From: Armatimonadota bacterium
GTDB lineage: Bacteria > Armatimonadota > Armatimonadia > Armatimonadales > Armatimonadaceae
DNA length: 13,650 nt
NCBI GenBank assembly: GCA_014380985.1
Contig: JACMIU010000302.1
Coordinates: 1-13,650, forward strand
Reading direction: 5' to 3'
The translations under genes were made by a program, and so were the position numbers. The notes under the pieces are model-generated. The model was not told where the DNA came from. It searched no databases and saw only the letters and a list, made by a program, of their open reading frames with translations. This document shows, one piece after another, positions 1 through 6,172 of the stretch (within the stretch, counting starts at the first letter, position 1; each line of letters begins with the position of its first letter).

Positions 1-387
1 GCCAAACTCCGGCATCAGGCGAAACTCCACGAAATCAAATAGCACACCGTCCAAAATCGGACGCACCCGGCGCAGGGAAAACGCGCTATTGCCGGTGCGC
101 CCGTTGTCGGCGGCAAAGGCGTGTAGGTACGACTGAATCAGCCCACCGACTTTGAGGCGCGATTTGCCGTCGGCGGAGGTGATGGTGAACGGTCCCGGAG
201 CCATCGGCGGAGCCGCCGTCGGGTACGACGGGGTAGGAGATGCCGCCGGAACGGGCTTCGCTTCGGGGGGCGGGGCGGTCGCCGATTGCTGGGCGCGGGC
301 GGGAGACAGTAGCAAACCGCCCGTGAGTAACGCGGCAACGCCGAGGGAGCGAATGTAACAAACATAGTCGGTCGGAATAGTATACAT
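1..387 (-). CDS. Phosphate-selective porin O/P-like protein, N-terminal part (cut by window edge)
   Basis: The frame is open from an ATG at 387 down to base 1: 129 codons with no stop, so the C-terminus lies outside the window. Residues 1-33 form a signal peptide (hydrophobic core around residues 14-27, Ala-Arg-Ala-Gln near the likely cleavage site). A Pro/Ala-rich linker follows at about 35-66. Then comes a segment of the type LKVGGLIQ...FSLRRVRPILDGVLFDFVEFRLMPEFG, which matches the start of the OprO/OprP beta-barrel family (first strands, with the FxLRRxR signature). The expected role is a trimeric outer-membrane porin, often anion or phosphate selective. Selectivity cannot be judged from this fragment. 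A consensus promoter lies 7 bases before the ATG, which supports this start and a leaderless mRNA. Family assignment rests on about 60 residues. Confidence 0.8.
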   Translation of the reverse strand, partial: MYTIPTDYVCYIRSLGVAALLTGGLLLSPARAQQSATAPPPEAKPVPAASPTPSYPTAAPPMAPGPFTITSADGKSRLKVGGLIQSYLHAFAADNGRTGNSAFSLRRVRPILDGVLFDFVEFRLMPEFG

Positions 388-394
388 TGCCGCG

Positions 395-423
395 ATTATA
401 CACACTCCGTGCGAGATAGGCAA
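395..423 (-). promoter_or_regulatory. Sigma70-type promoter of the porin gene
   Basis: On the minus strand the sequence reads TTGCCT (423-418), 17 bases, then a perfect TATAAT (400-395). Only 7 bases separate the -10 box from the ATG at 387, so transcription should begin at or within a base of the start codon. The promoter fills most of the 42-base gap between this gene and the one upstream. Confidence 0.75.
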
Positions 424-429
424 CCGGGG

Positions 430-1419
430 CTACCGTGATTCGCGGGCAGGAGCCGGCTTCAAACCCGCCACCGGCAAGCGGAAAAGATCGCGTTGTTCGT
501 TGCCGACAAGGAGCGTGTCATTGCCGTCGAAGCAAACCGATTCGCACTGCTTGCCCCCGGTAAAGACCATGCGCCGCGCCGGACGCGATAATAACTTCTC
601 GCCGCCACCGCTAATATCGTAAAGCCACACGGATTGCGTGGGGGCTTGACACAGGACGGCAAGCGTTTTGCCGTCCGGCGATACGCTCGCGCCCGTCACC
701 CAACCGCCCAAATCGGCTTTCGTTTCCACCAACTTCAACACGTTCACGCGGTCGGTGTACTGCGTGTCCAATCGGTACAGCGACGCCCCGACGCCCGGCG
801 CGTTGATGTTGCTTCCCTCGCGCCATTTGGTGAGAAAATGCAGTTTGCCACGCACGACGAAAATCGCCTCGCAGTCAAAATGCCAATCCTCAGGAGGGTA
901 CGCGCTCTGGTCGGGGTAGGCGACCGGTAGCCATTTGAGAACCCGCGCCGCCACCACCGCTTCGGGATTCGGCTCGGCTAAAACGTAGACCCCCAGATCG
1001 CGGCGACCATTGCCGTTGTTGCCGGTATCGGCGATGTACAGCGTGTCGCCGTCAATCGCTATATCTTCCCAGTCGTAGTTGGTGGCGAGCGAGACGCCGA
1101 TACCGGGGTACTCCGTTTTGCCCTCTACAGCAACGTCGGCGAAATAATCGCGCTGAACAAACGGCGGCACGATAACCGTTCCGTCGCTGCGCACGGCGAA
1201 AAGGCGGGCGGCGTCGCCCGAATCGTTGTGTACCCAATACGTGTTGGGGTAACGGCGGCTTTTCACCATGCCGCTCAGTTCGTTTATCGGGGGGTGCGTA
1301 ATGGTAGCGACCACGGCAAGCGTCGGCGCGTCGGCGGTTTGCGCGGTCGCACCGAGAGCGAACGTTGCCGCCAGCGAAACGAACGCCGCGAGGAGTCGGG
1401 GAAAGAAAGTGCGCTTCAT
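430..1419 (-). CDS. Secreted beta-propeller-like protein of unknown function
   Basis: This encodes 329 aa from the ATG at 1419. A start 18 codons upstream is possible, but the chosen one begins a clean signal peptide (MKRTFFPRLL, then an Ala/Leu-rich core ending in Ala-Thr-Ala-Gln). A promoter also sits just before it, and the longer start would place coding sequence over that promoter. The mature part has the pattern ELSGMV...YWVHNDSGD..RLFAV, then YDWEDIAIDGDTLYIADTGNN, and later CEAI and GASVSPDGKTLAVL. These short repeated blades are typical of a family of exported beta-propeller proteins related to SdiA-regulated or phytase-like esterase propellers. No catalytic residues can be assigned. 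It runs in the same direction as the porin gene but has its own promoter, so the two are probably separate transcription units. Confidence 0.75.
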   Translation of the reverse strand: MKRTFFPRLLAAFVSLAATFALGATAQTADAPTLAVVATITHPPINELSGMVKSRRYPNTYWVHNDSGDAARLFAVRSDGTVIVPPFVQRDYFADVAVEGKTEYPGIGVSLATNYDWEDIAIDGDTLYIADTGNNGNGRRDLGVYVLAEPNPEAVVAARVLKWLPVAYPDQSAYPPEDWHFDCEAIFVVRGKLHFLTKWREGSNINAPGVGASLYRLDTQYTDRVNVLKLVETKADLGGWVTGASVSPDGKTLAVLCQAPTQSVWLYDISGGGEKLLSRPARRMVFTGGKQCESVCFDGNDTLLVGNEQRDLFRLPVAGLKPAPARESR

Positions 1420-1429
1420 AATTACGAGC

Positions 1430-1459
1430 AGTATAAACGCTCCTCCAACGTTTTGGCAA
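1430..1459 (-). promoter_or_regulatory. Sigma70-type promoter of the beta-propeller gene
   Basis: The minus strand reads TTGCCA (1459-1454), 18 bases, then TATACT (1435-1430). The -10 box ends 10 bases before the ATG at 1419, which leaves room for a leader of only about 3-4 bases. A GGAGGA within the spacer is too far from the start codon (about 24 bases) to act as its ribosome site. Confidence 0.65.
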
Positions 1460-1628
1460 CCGCGAGCGCACACGAAAAAATTGCCGAGCCGTTTAGCAAA
1501 CCCGGCACTTCCGGCGATACAGAACCGTTATGAACCACACTACGTTATGCTTGCCGTCCTTGCTACGCGCTTCCCGCTTCAGGGGAAGGGTCGCTTGGTG
1601 ATGTCGCTACGATTGTTGTAGAAAGCAG
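1460..1628. other. Intergenic stretch, no recognisable gene
   Basis: This is about 170 bases between the leftward promoter at 1430-1459 and the rightward terminator at 1629. Reading frames here are antisense shadows or lack a ribosome site. I found no convincing plus-strand promoter, although a plus-strand terminator follows directly. A small imperfect hairpin is visible at about 1571-1588 (CTTCCC ... GGGGAAG). The stretch may hold the leader of the tRNA transcript or a short non-coding RNA. Confidence 0.4.
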
Positions 1629-1673
1629 AACCCCGATTCTTCCCACGCGAGAAAGAATCGGGGTTTATTTTTT
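1629..1673 (+). terminator. Strong intrinsic terminator upstream of the tRNA cluster
   Basis: A perfect 13-bp stem pairs 1629-1641 (AACCCCGATTCTT) with 1653-1665 (AAGAATCGGGGTT). It has an 11-base loop and is followed by TATTTTTT (1666-1673). The U-tract is only on the plus strand. It ends 2 bases before the first tRNA, so it either ends an unseen plus-strand RNA from 1460-1628 or acts as an attenuator in the tRNA leader. Confidence 0.8.
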
Positions 1674-1675
1674 GT

Positions 1676-1749
1676 GCCGCAGTAGACTAATTGGCAGCGT
1701 CATCAGACTCAGACTCTGAAGGTTGCGGGTTCGACTCCCGCCTGCGGTA
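1676..1749 (+). tRNA. tRNA with leucine anticodon CAG, class I (short variable loop)
   Basis: This is a 74-base cloverleaf. The acceptor stem pairs GCCGCAG with CTGCGGT, including a G1-U72 wobble, and base 73 is A. The D arm carries TTGG. The anticodon stem TCAGA/TCTGA is perfect, with loop CTCAGAC and anticodon CAG at 1710-1712 (U33, A37). The variable loop is 5 bases (AGGTT). The T arm is GCGGG-TTCGACT-CCCGC. CCA is not encoded. By anticodon it reads CUG (Leu), but bacterial tRNA-Leu is normally class II with a long variable arm and has G37 in CUN readers. Charging identity is therefore uncertain. No promoter was found directly in front of it. Confidence 0.8.
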
Positions 1750-1783
1750 TCGGCTTTCCGTGCGATAAAGCGGGAAGCAGCTT

Positions 1784-1859
1784 GCTCTCCTATGCCCAAC
1801 TGGTAGAGGCAACTCGCTTAAAATGAGTCAAAGTCCCGGTTCAAATCCGGGGGAGAGTA
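1784..1859 (+). tRNA. tRNA with leucine anticodon UAA, class I (short variable loop)
   Basis: This is a 76-base cloverleaf. The acceptor stem pairs GCTCTCC with GGAGAGT, again with G1-U72 and A73. The D arm pairs TGCC with GGCA around a TGG-containing loop. If the full 4 bp form, no base is left for position 26; if only 3 bp form, three bases precede the D stem, which is slightly irregular either way. The anticodon stem ACTCG/TGAGT ends in a G-U pair. The loop is CTTAAAA with anticodon TAA at 1819-1821. The variable loop is 6 bases (CAAAGT). The T arm is CCCGG-TTCAAAT-CCGGG. No CCA is encoded. It lies 34 bases after the first tRNA and probably shares its transcript. Confidence 0.78.
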
Positions 1860-1890
1860 TCGGCGAATCTCTACAGGAGGTCGCTATTTC

Positions 1891-1964
1891 GCCCGGATAG
1901 CTAATTGGCAAAGCGGCGGTCTCAAAAACCGTGTCTCATGCGGGTTCAAATCCCGCTCCGGGTA
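1891..1964 (+). tRNA. tRNA with leucine anticodon CAA, class I (short variable loop)
   Basis: This is a 74-base cloverleaf. The acceptor stem pairs GCCCGGA with TCCGGGT, the third case of G1-U72 plus A73. The D arm is GCT...AGC around AATTGGCAA, closely resembling the first tRNA of the cluster. The anticodon stem GCGGT/ACCGT holds loop CTCAAAA, with anticodon CAA at 1923-1925. The variable loop is 7 bases (GTCTCAT), with no room for a class II arm. The T arm is GCGGG-TTCAAAT-CCCGC. No CCA is encoded. A terminator hairpin begins 12 bases downstream. Confidence 0.8.
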
Positions 1965-1968
1965 CTCG

Positions 1969-2003
1969 AAAAAACGAACCGGGCGCGACGTTGCCCCCGG
2001 TTC
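1969..2003 (-). terminator. Terminator of the PEP-CTERM gene, shared with the tRNA cluster
   Basis: An 8-bp stem pairs GAACCGGG (1976-1983) with CCCGGTTC (1996-2003). On the minus strand it is followed by GTTTTTT (1975-1969), a good U-tract just after the PEP-CTERM stop codon. On the plus strand the hairpin is followed only by CATTTCTT, so it may end the tRNA transcript less efficiently. Confidence 0.75.
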
Positions 2004-2009
2004 CATTTC

Positions 2010-2678
2010 TTACTTGCGCCGCACTGCGACCGCACCCAGAAGCGGCAACGCAAGCAAGGCAAGCAATCCCGCGCCCGACTCCGGCACGACTGCGGCTACA
2101 TTCGCCGTGCCGCTGATCTCAACGCGCAAACCGGTCGGGTTTTCCGATGCCCCCGGTGCGTTGTTGACAGAGAAACGAAGCGTGTTCACGCCACCGGTGA
2201 ACACACCGGGGTTCGTGGTGTTGTTCACGGTAACGGGCGCAGAGAACGCGGTAAAGCCGATGCCGGAAGGAATCGTCAGACTCGTGCTGTTCAAAAACAC
2301 GCCGTTCATCGAGTTGTCTACCGCGAACCGGAACGTCACCGACGCCGACGCCGGGTCGAAGCCGGTCAGGTCGAACGACGTGAGAAAGTCGTAATCGCCC
2401 GCCGCGTGATTGTTCTGTGTGCCGTTTGGAACCAGCCATTTCGAGGTGGCATCGTTTTGTAACCAGTTCGTGATAAGCGGATACGTGCCGTTGCTCGCCG
2501 TCATCAGCGACGCGCCGTAACTTCCGGCATTCGTGCCGAGCGTCCAGTTCGGGTCGGTCGCCCCTTGGGCAACGGTGGAACCGGTATTAAAAAGACTGAG
2601 CGGCGCGGCGTTCGCTACCGGAGTGGAAGCGAAAATACCGAAGCCGAAGACGAGCAATGCGAGAATGTATTTGTTCAA
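2010..2678 (-). CDS. PEP-CTERM sorting-domain surface protein
   Basis: This encodes 222 aa from a TTG at 2678. That start has a well-placed ribosome site (AAAGGAT at 2692-2686, 7 bases before the TTG) and gives a classical signal peptide: MNKYILALLVFGFG, then an Ala-rich cleavage region ending ANA. A TTG 11 codons upstream lacks such a site. The body (about residues 30-190) is a Thr/Asn/Ser-rich beta-sandwich-like domain with W(L)QNDATSKWL, FDLTGFDPASASVTFRFAVDN and NTLRFSVNN...PTGLRVEISGTA. This domain is commonly seen in PEP-CTERM proteins. The C-terminus is VVPES, a hydrophobic helix of about 18 residues, and VRRK. That is the tripartite signal processed by exosortase, with VPES instead of the usual VPEP. 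It is predicted to be exported and anchored or released at the cell surface. Its role is unknown, and no exosortase gene is in the window. Confidence 0.85.
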   Translation of the reverse strand: MNKYILALLVFGFGIFASTPVANAAPLSLFNTGSTVAQGATDPNWTLGTNAGSYGASLMTASNGTYPLITNWLQNDATSKWLVPNGTQNNHAAGDYDFLTSFDLTGFDPASASVTFRFAVDNSMNGVFLNSTSLTIPSGIGFTAFSAPVTVNNTTNPGVFTGGVNTLRFSVNNAPGASENPTGLRVEISGTANVAAVVPESGAGLLALLALPLLGAVAVRRK

Positions 2679-2835
2679 GTGTGTTATCCTTTGCGCGATT
2701 GTTTTCCGCAAGCCCTTTTGCTTGGAGCGGAATACAACGCCTTAGATTATGGCAAGAACGATGCGAACTTGTAGAAAATCGCGGTGCTTTCTGAAAAACC
2801 GGTACTTCAACGGGCTTTCCAAAAGCCGCGCCGGG

Positions 2836-4560
2836 CTACTCGCCGTCTACGGTGTAGGCAATGAACAGGTTGCACATCTCGTCGGTGGTTTTCGCGCCGT
2901 TCTTGACCGGTTTCGGCGGGCGGTCGGGGTTCTTCGGGTTGGCGTCCGAGTTATCGAAAACGGCTTGGAGGTCAATGCGCGTGTTTTGCGGCAACCGCAC
3001 CGGCACTTTGTAGCGGTACGAACTTTGCCACGCGAAATCCCAATTCGACACGGAGATGAGCGGGAGCGGCGTACCATCGGGCAGTTCCGCCACCGCCCGC
3101 ATCGAGACGCCCAGATTGTGCATATGCGGCGTCACCGATAAAAGCGTAATCGGTTCGCGCACGAACTCGCTGGTGCTGATTTTATATGCCCTGTCGCCCG
3201 CCGGGATAGTAAAGCCGCTCGCGGAAACCTCGCCGGTGTGCAGACGCTTCTTGACCGCGCCGCGCAGCCACGTTAGCCCGAACCGCGAACGGTCGGTTTC
3301 CGGCTTGCCGGTAGTAATATAGTGGACTTCCAGCACAATGTCCGCGCCTTTGGGCAAGCGGTTGCCAACGCCTTCGGGCAGTTTCCACGGCGTATGACCG
3401 GGAACCCACCCGCCTAAAACGCCGACCGCCTTGAACCCCGGTTCGCTTCCCGGCGCGGGCGAAACGTAGCCGGGGGCATCTGTCGAGGCGTCGAGGCGAC
3501 GCGCCGTGCCGGACGTGTCCATCCAGACGTTGATATGATGCACGATTCGTTTGTTTCCCGGCTGAAACTCAATCGTCGAAACCCACTTATCGGCGTCGTG
3601 CGCGGTCGGCAAAACAAAGCACTGGTACACGTCGCGCCCTTCGGCGGGGGTCACGAACGGCATGGGCATTTCATACACGGCGTCGGGTGTTCCGGCTTTC
3701 CACGCGGGGACGGCAGGGGGCGTGGCAACCAAAACCGGCACAGGTAACGCGGGCGCAACCGCCTTCGGCGCGATAACCGCCCACGCGCCGAACGCCGCGA
3801 TTTCCGCGTCCGTTAACCGGCGTTCGTCCACAAACTCACCGTGCGAATCGGCTTTCCATGGCGGCATTTCGCGCCGCTTCGTATACGACGCCATCGCCCT
3901 TGCCCACGACGCGGCGGATTGCGGCGAATCTAATGGCATTGCCCCGACCTCCCCGGTGCGGTGGCACGGAACGCAGTGCTTGGCAAGAAGCGGCGCGATT
4001 TTGGCGTAGGCAATTCCCACCCCCCTGCCCCCTCCCTCATCAGAATGAGAGAGGGGGAGACGCAGTGCACACCCGGCAACACGCACGGTTTGCGCCGGAA
4101 CCGGTTTCCCTGCGAGTAGCGCGTCCACCGCCCGCGTCAGCGATTCGACGCTTCCCCGGTAGACGATTTTGCCGCCCGCGCCGAGAAGTATAGACTCCGG
4201 CGACTGCGACGCCCCGAAGCGACGGGCAAGGTTTCCCGACGAATCGCGCACCACGGCAACGTTCGCCGCCGTTAGCCCGCGCTCCTTCGCATGGCGTTGT
4301 ACGTCCGTGTCGGTTTCTAAAGCGTTCGGGTACACGGCAACCACGCGAACGCCGCGCTTCGCAAACGCCTTAGCGAGTCGGGCGATTTGCGGCGCGGTGC
4401 GCGACGCCACCGGGCAATCGGTGGCGAGGAACACGATAATCGTGCGCGGCGCGAAGGACGGCGCGTTGCCCGACCGGGCGACACGCGGCGTGACCGGTTT
4501 CGGCGGCGCGAACGACAGCGTTAGCAGGAGGAGCGGCAACAGCCATGCGAGGCGATTCAT
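2836..4560 (-). CDS. Secreted redoxin / cytochrome c / copper type II monooxygenase-like protein
   Basis: This encodes 574 aa. Residues 1-18 are a signal peptide. Residues 38-150 resemble a redoxin (thioredoxin fold) with TDCPVASR; Cys49 is single, with no CxxC. Residues 184-262 form a c-type cytochrome-like domain with one haem motif, CVPCH (Cys196, Cys199, His200). Residues 295-570 match copper type II ascorbate-dependent monooxygenases of the PHM/DBM fold. The ligand set looks complete: His341-His342 and His413 for one copper, His479-x-His481 and Met562 for the other. The reaction is probably an oxygen-dependent hydroxylation outside the cytoplasm; the substrate is unknown. It starts 6 bases after the carB stop, so it is probably co-transcribed and coupled. 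A C-rich hairpin repeat encodes residues about 167-181 between the first two domains. Confidence 0.85.
   Translation of the reverse strand: MNRLAWLLPLLLLTLSFAPPKPVTPRVARSGNAPSFAPRTIIVFLATDCPVASRTAPQIARLAKAFAKRGVRVVAVYPNALETDTDVQRHAKERGLTAANVAVVRDSSGNLARRFGASQSPESILLGAGGKIVYRGSVESLTRAVDALLAGKPVPAQTVRVAGCALRLPLSHSDEGGGRGVGIAYAKIAPLLAKHCVPCHRTGEVGAMPLDSPQSAASWARAMASYTKRREMPPWKADSHGEFVDERRLTDAEIAAFGAWAVIAPKAVAPALPVPVLVATPPAVPAWKAGTPDAVYEMPMPFVTPAEGRDVYQCFVLPTAHDADKWVSTIEFQPGNKRIVHHINVWMDTSGTARRLDASTDAPGYVSPAPGSEPGFKAVGVLGGWVPGHTPWKLPEGVGNRLPKGADIVLEVHYITTGKPETDRSRFGLTWLRGAVKKRLHTGEVSASGFTIPAGDRAYKISTSEFVREPITLLSVTPHMHNLGVSMRAVAELPDGTPLPLISVSNWDFAWQSSYRYKVPVRLPQNTRIDLQAVFDNSDANPKNPDRPPKPVKNGAKTTDEMCNLFIAYTVDGE
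4017..4060. repeat. C-rich hairpin repeat inserted in frame within the redoxin/monooxygenase gene
   Basis: The stem pairs CCCCCTCCCTCAT (4028-4040) with ATGAGAGAGGGGG (4045-4057). It is 13 bp with one mismatch and a 4-base loop, flanked on the left by CCCACCCCCCTGC. Its composition differs sharply from the surrounding codons, and it encodes Leu-Pro-Leu-Ser-His-Ser-Asp-Glu-Gly-Gly-Gly-Arg-Gly, a string typical of translated dispersed hairpin repeats. It lies in the linker between the redoxin and cytochrome domains. Only one copy is in the window, so its repetitive nature is an inference from its look. Confidence 0.6.
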
Positions 4561-4566
4561 GCCCGG

Positions 4567-6141
4567 TTAGCCCGCCAGATACTCGTCCACCGTGCGGACG
4601 CCGAACCCTTCGCCCGTGGACGGGTGCGACGACAAGGCAAGGAGCAACGCCCGCGCCGTGTCCAAGGACGTTAAGCACGGTACGCCTCGCTCCACCGACG
4701 CCCGCCGAATCTGCGCCCCTTCGCGTTCGATTTTCTTGTCCTTTGAAATCGTGTTAATCAGCAAGCCAACCGTACCGCCGTGAATCAAATCCAGCAGGTT
4801 CGGCGAGCCTTCGGAGATTTTCCGCGCCGTTTGCACGTTCGGCATCCCGCTTTGCTGCAGGAAAACCGCGGTGCCGCCGGTGGCGTAAATCGGGAAGCCC
4901 AGCGCGGCGAAGCCTTCAATCAAGGGCAATACCTCGGCTTTGTCGGCGTCGGCAACCGTGACCAGAATCGCCCCGGTGAGCGGCATATCGAACCCACAAG
5001 CGACCAACGCCTTGTACAGGGCGCGGGGGTACGTCGAATCCTGCCCCAGAATCTCGCCGGTGGATTTCATTTCCGGTCCGAGCGTGTTGTCCACGCCACT
5101 TAGTTTTTGGAACGAGAACACCGGGGCTTTCACCGCCGGGTTTTTCTGCTCCGGGTACAGCCCCGGCGTGTAGCCCTGCTCCTTGAGTGACTGCCCCAGA
5201 ATACACCGCGTCGCCACCTTGACCATCGGGACGCCGGTGATTTTTGATAAATACGGCACGGTGCGCGACGAACGCGGGTTGACCTCGATAATATACGGCT
5301 CGTCGCCCTCGCAAACGAACTGGATATTCATCAAGCCGACCACGTTCATCGCACGGGCAAGGCGCGTCGCATAATCCACCATCTTGTCTTTCGTGACTTT
5401 GGATAGCGACTGCGGCGGATACACCGCCATCGAATCGCCGCTATGCACCCCGGCGCGTTCGATATGCTCCATGATGCCGGGGAGCAGACAGTCTACGCCG
5501 TCCGAGATGCAGTCTACTTCAACCTCTTTGCCGACGATATAGCGATCCACGAGAATCGGGGCTTTCGGGGAAACGTCCACGGCATAGCGCATATACGAGC
5601 GCAGTTCGTCCTCGCCGCTGACAATCTCCATCGCCCGCCCCCCCAGCACATACGACGGGCGCACGAGGCACGGAAAACCGATTTCCCGCGCCACTGTAAC
5701 GGCGTCCTCGGCGTTCGTCACGGCGCGACCTTCGGGCTTCGGGATACCGAGTTCGCGGAGCAGTTTCTCGAAGCGTTCGCGGTCTTCGGCTAAATCAATC
5801 GAATCGGCGGACGATCCTAAGATGGGAACCCCGGCATCGCTCAGGGGACGCGCCAAATTAATCGCGGTTTGCCCGCCGAACTGCACGATGACGCCGTGGT
5901 ACGGTTCCTCGCGGTCTAAAACGTTCAGCACGTCCTCGGTGGTCAGAGGCTCGAAATAAAGCCGGTCGGACGTGTCGAAGTCGGTACTCACGGTTTCCGG
6001 GTTGTTGTTCTGCACAATGGCTTCGTAGCCCGCCTCGCGCAACGCCCAGACGCAGTGAACCGTGCAGTAGTCAAACTCGATTCCCTGCCCGATGCGGATA
6101 GGACCACTTCCTAAAACGATAACTTTTTTCTTGTCGCTCAT
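4567..6141 (-). CDS. carB: Carbamoyl-phosphate synthase large subunit, C-terminal half (split CarB)
   Basis: This encodes 524 aa. Single-chain CarB is about 1070 aa, and this protein matches only its second half from a normal ATG. It opens with KKVIVLGSGPIRIGQGIEFDYC, the start of the second synthetase unit, which phosphorylates carbamate to carbamoyl phosphate. ATP-grasp motifs are present: RPSYVLGGRAMEIV (161-174), GIMEHIERAGVHSGDS (222-237) and EVNPRSSRTVP (286-296). Residues about 390-500 form the MGS-like allosteric domain (YATGGTA, GLLINTISKDK). The N-terminal half, which makes carboxyphosphate and binds the glutaminase CarA, is not next to it and must be encoded elsewhere. Split CarB is known in some methanogens and Aquifex. 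The gene lies between a HEPN-like gene (31-base gap) and the redoxin gene (6-base gap). All active-site motifs are intact, so this looks like a genuine split gene and not a decayed one. Confidence 0.9.
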   Translation of the reverse strand: MSDKKKVIVLGSGPIRIGQGIEFDYCTVHCVWALREAGYEAIVQNNNPETVSTDFDTSDRLYFEPLTTEDVLNVLDREEPYHGVIVQFGGQTAINLARPLSDAGVPILGSSADSIDLAEDRERFEKLLRELGIPKPEGRAVTNAEDAVTVAREIGFPCLVRPSYVLGGRAMEIVSGEDELRSYMRYAVDVSPKAPILVDRYIVGKEVEVDCISDGVDCLLPGIMEHIERAGVHSGDSMAVYPPQSLSKVTKDKMVDYATRLARAMNVVGLMNIQFVCEGDEPYIIEVNPRSSRTVPYLSKITGVPMVKVATRCILGQSLKEQGYTPGLYPEQKNPAVKAPVFSFQKLSGVDNTLGPEMKSTGEILGQDSTYPRALYKALVACGFDMPLTGAILVTVADADKAEVLPLIEGFAALGFPIYATGGTAVFLQQSGMPNVQTARKISEGSPNLLDLIHGGTVGLLINTISKDKKIEREGAQIRRASVERGVPCLTSLDTARALLLALSSHPSTGEGFGVRTVDEYLAG

Positions 6142-6172
6142 ATCCGCTTACCATTAAACCACAACAATCGCG

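Noticed and set aside
1268..1621. Plus-strand 117-codon frame ending just before the terminator at 1629
   Set aside because: It is mostly antisense to the signal peptide and promoter region of the propeller gene, has no ribosome site and no protein-like pattern, although its position before a terminator made it worth a look.
1676..1749. First tRNA read as tRNA-Gln with anticodon CTG
   Set aside because: Shifting the loop to give CTG destroys the anticodon stem (TCAGA against GGTTG). The CAG reading has five perfect pairs and U33.
1873..1882. Shine-Dalgarno-like AGGAGG between the second and third tRNAs
   Set aside because: No start codon follows at a workable distance before the third tRNA begins.
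1905..2462. Plus-strand 185-codon open frame rich in Arg/His
   Set aside because: It begins inside the third tRNA, crosses a terminator and runs antisense to the PEP-CTERM gene. The protein is compositionally random, with no ribosome site.
2813..2827. Hairpin GGCTTT-CCA-AAAGCC as terminator of the redoxin gene
   Set aside because: The stem is only 6 bp and no T-run follows on the minus strand. The weak evidence does not support a feature.
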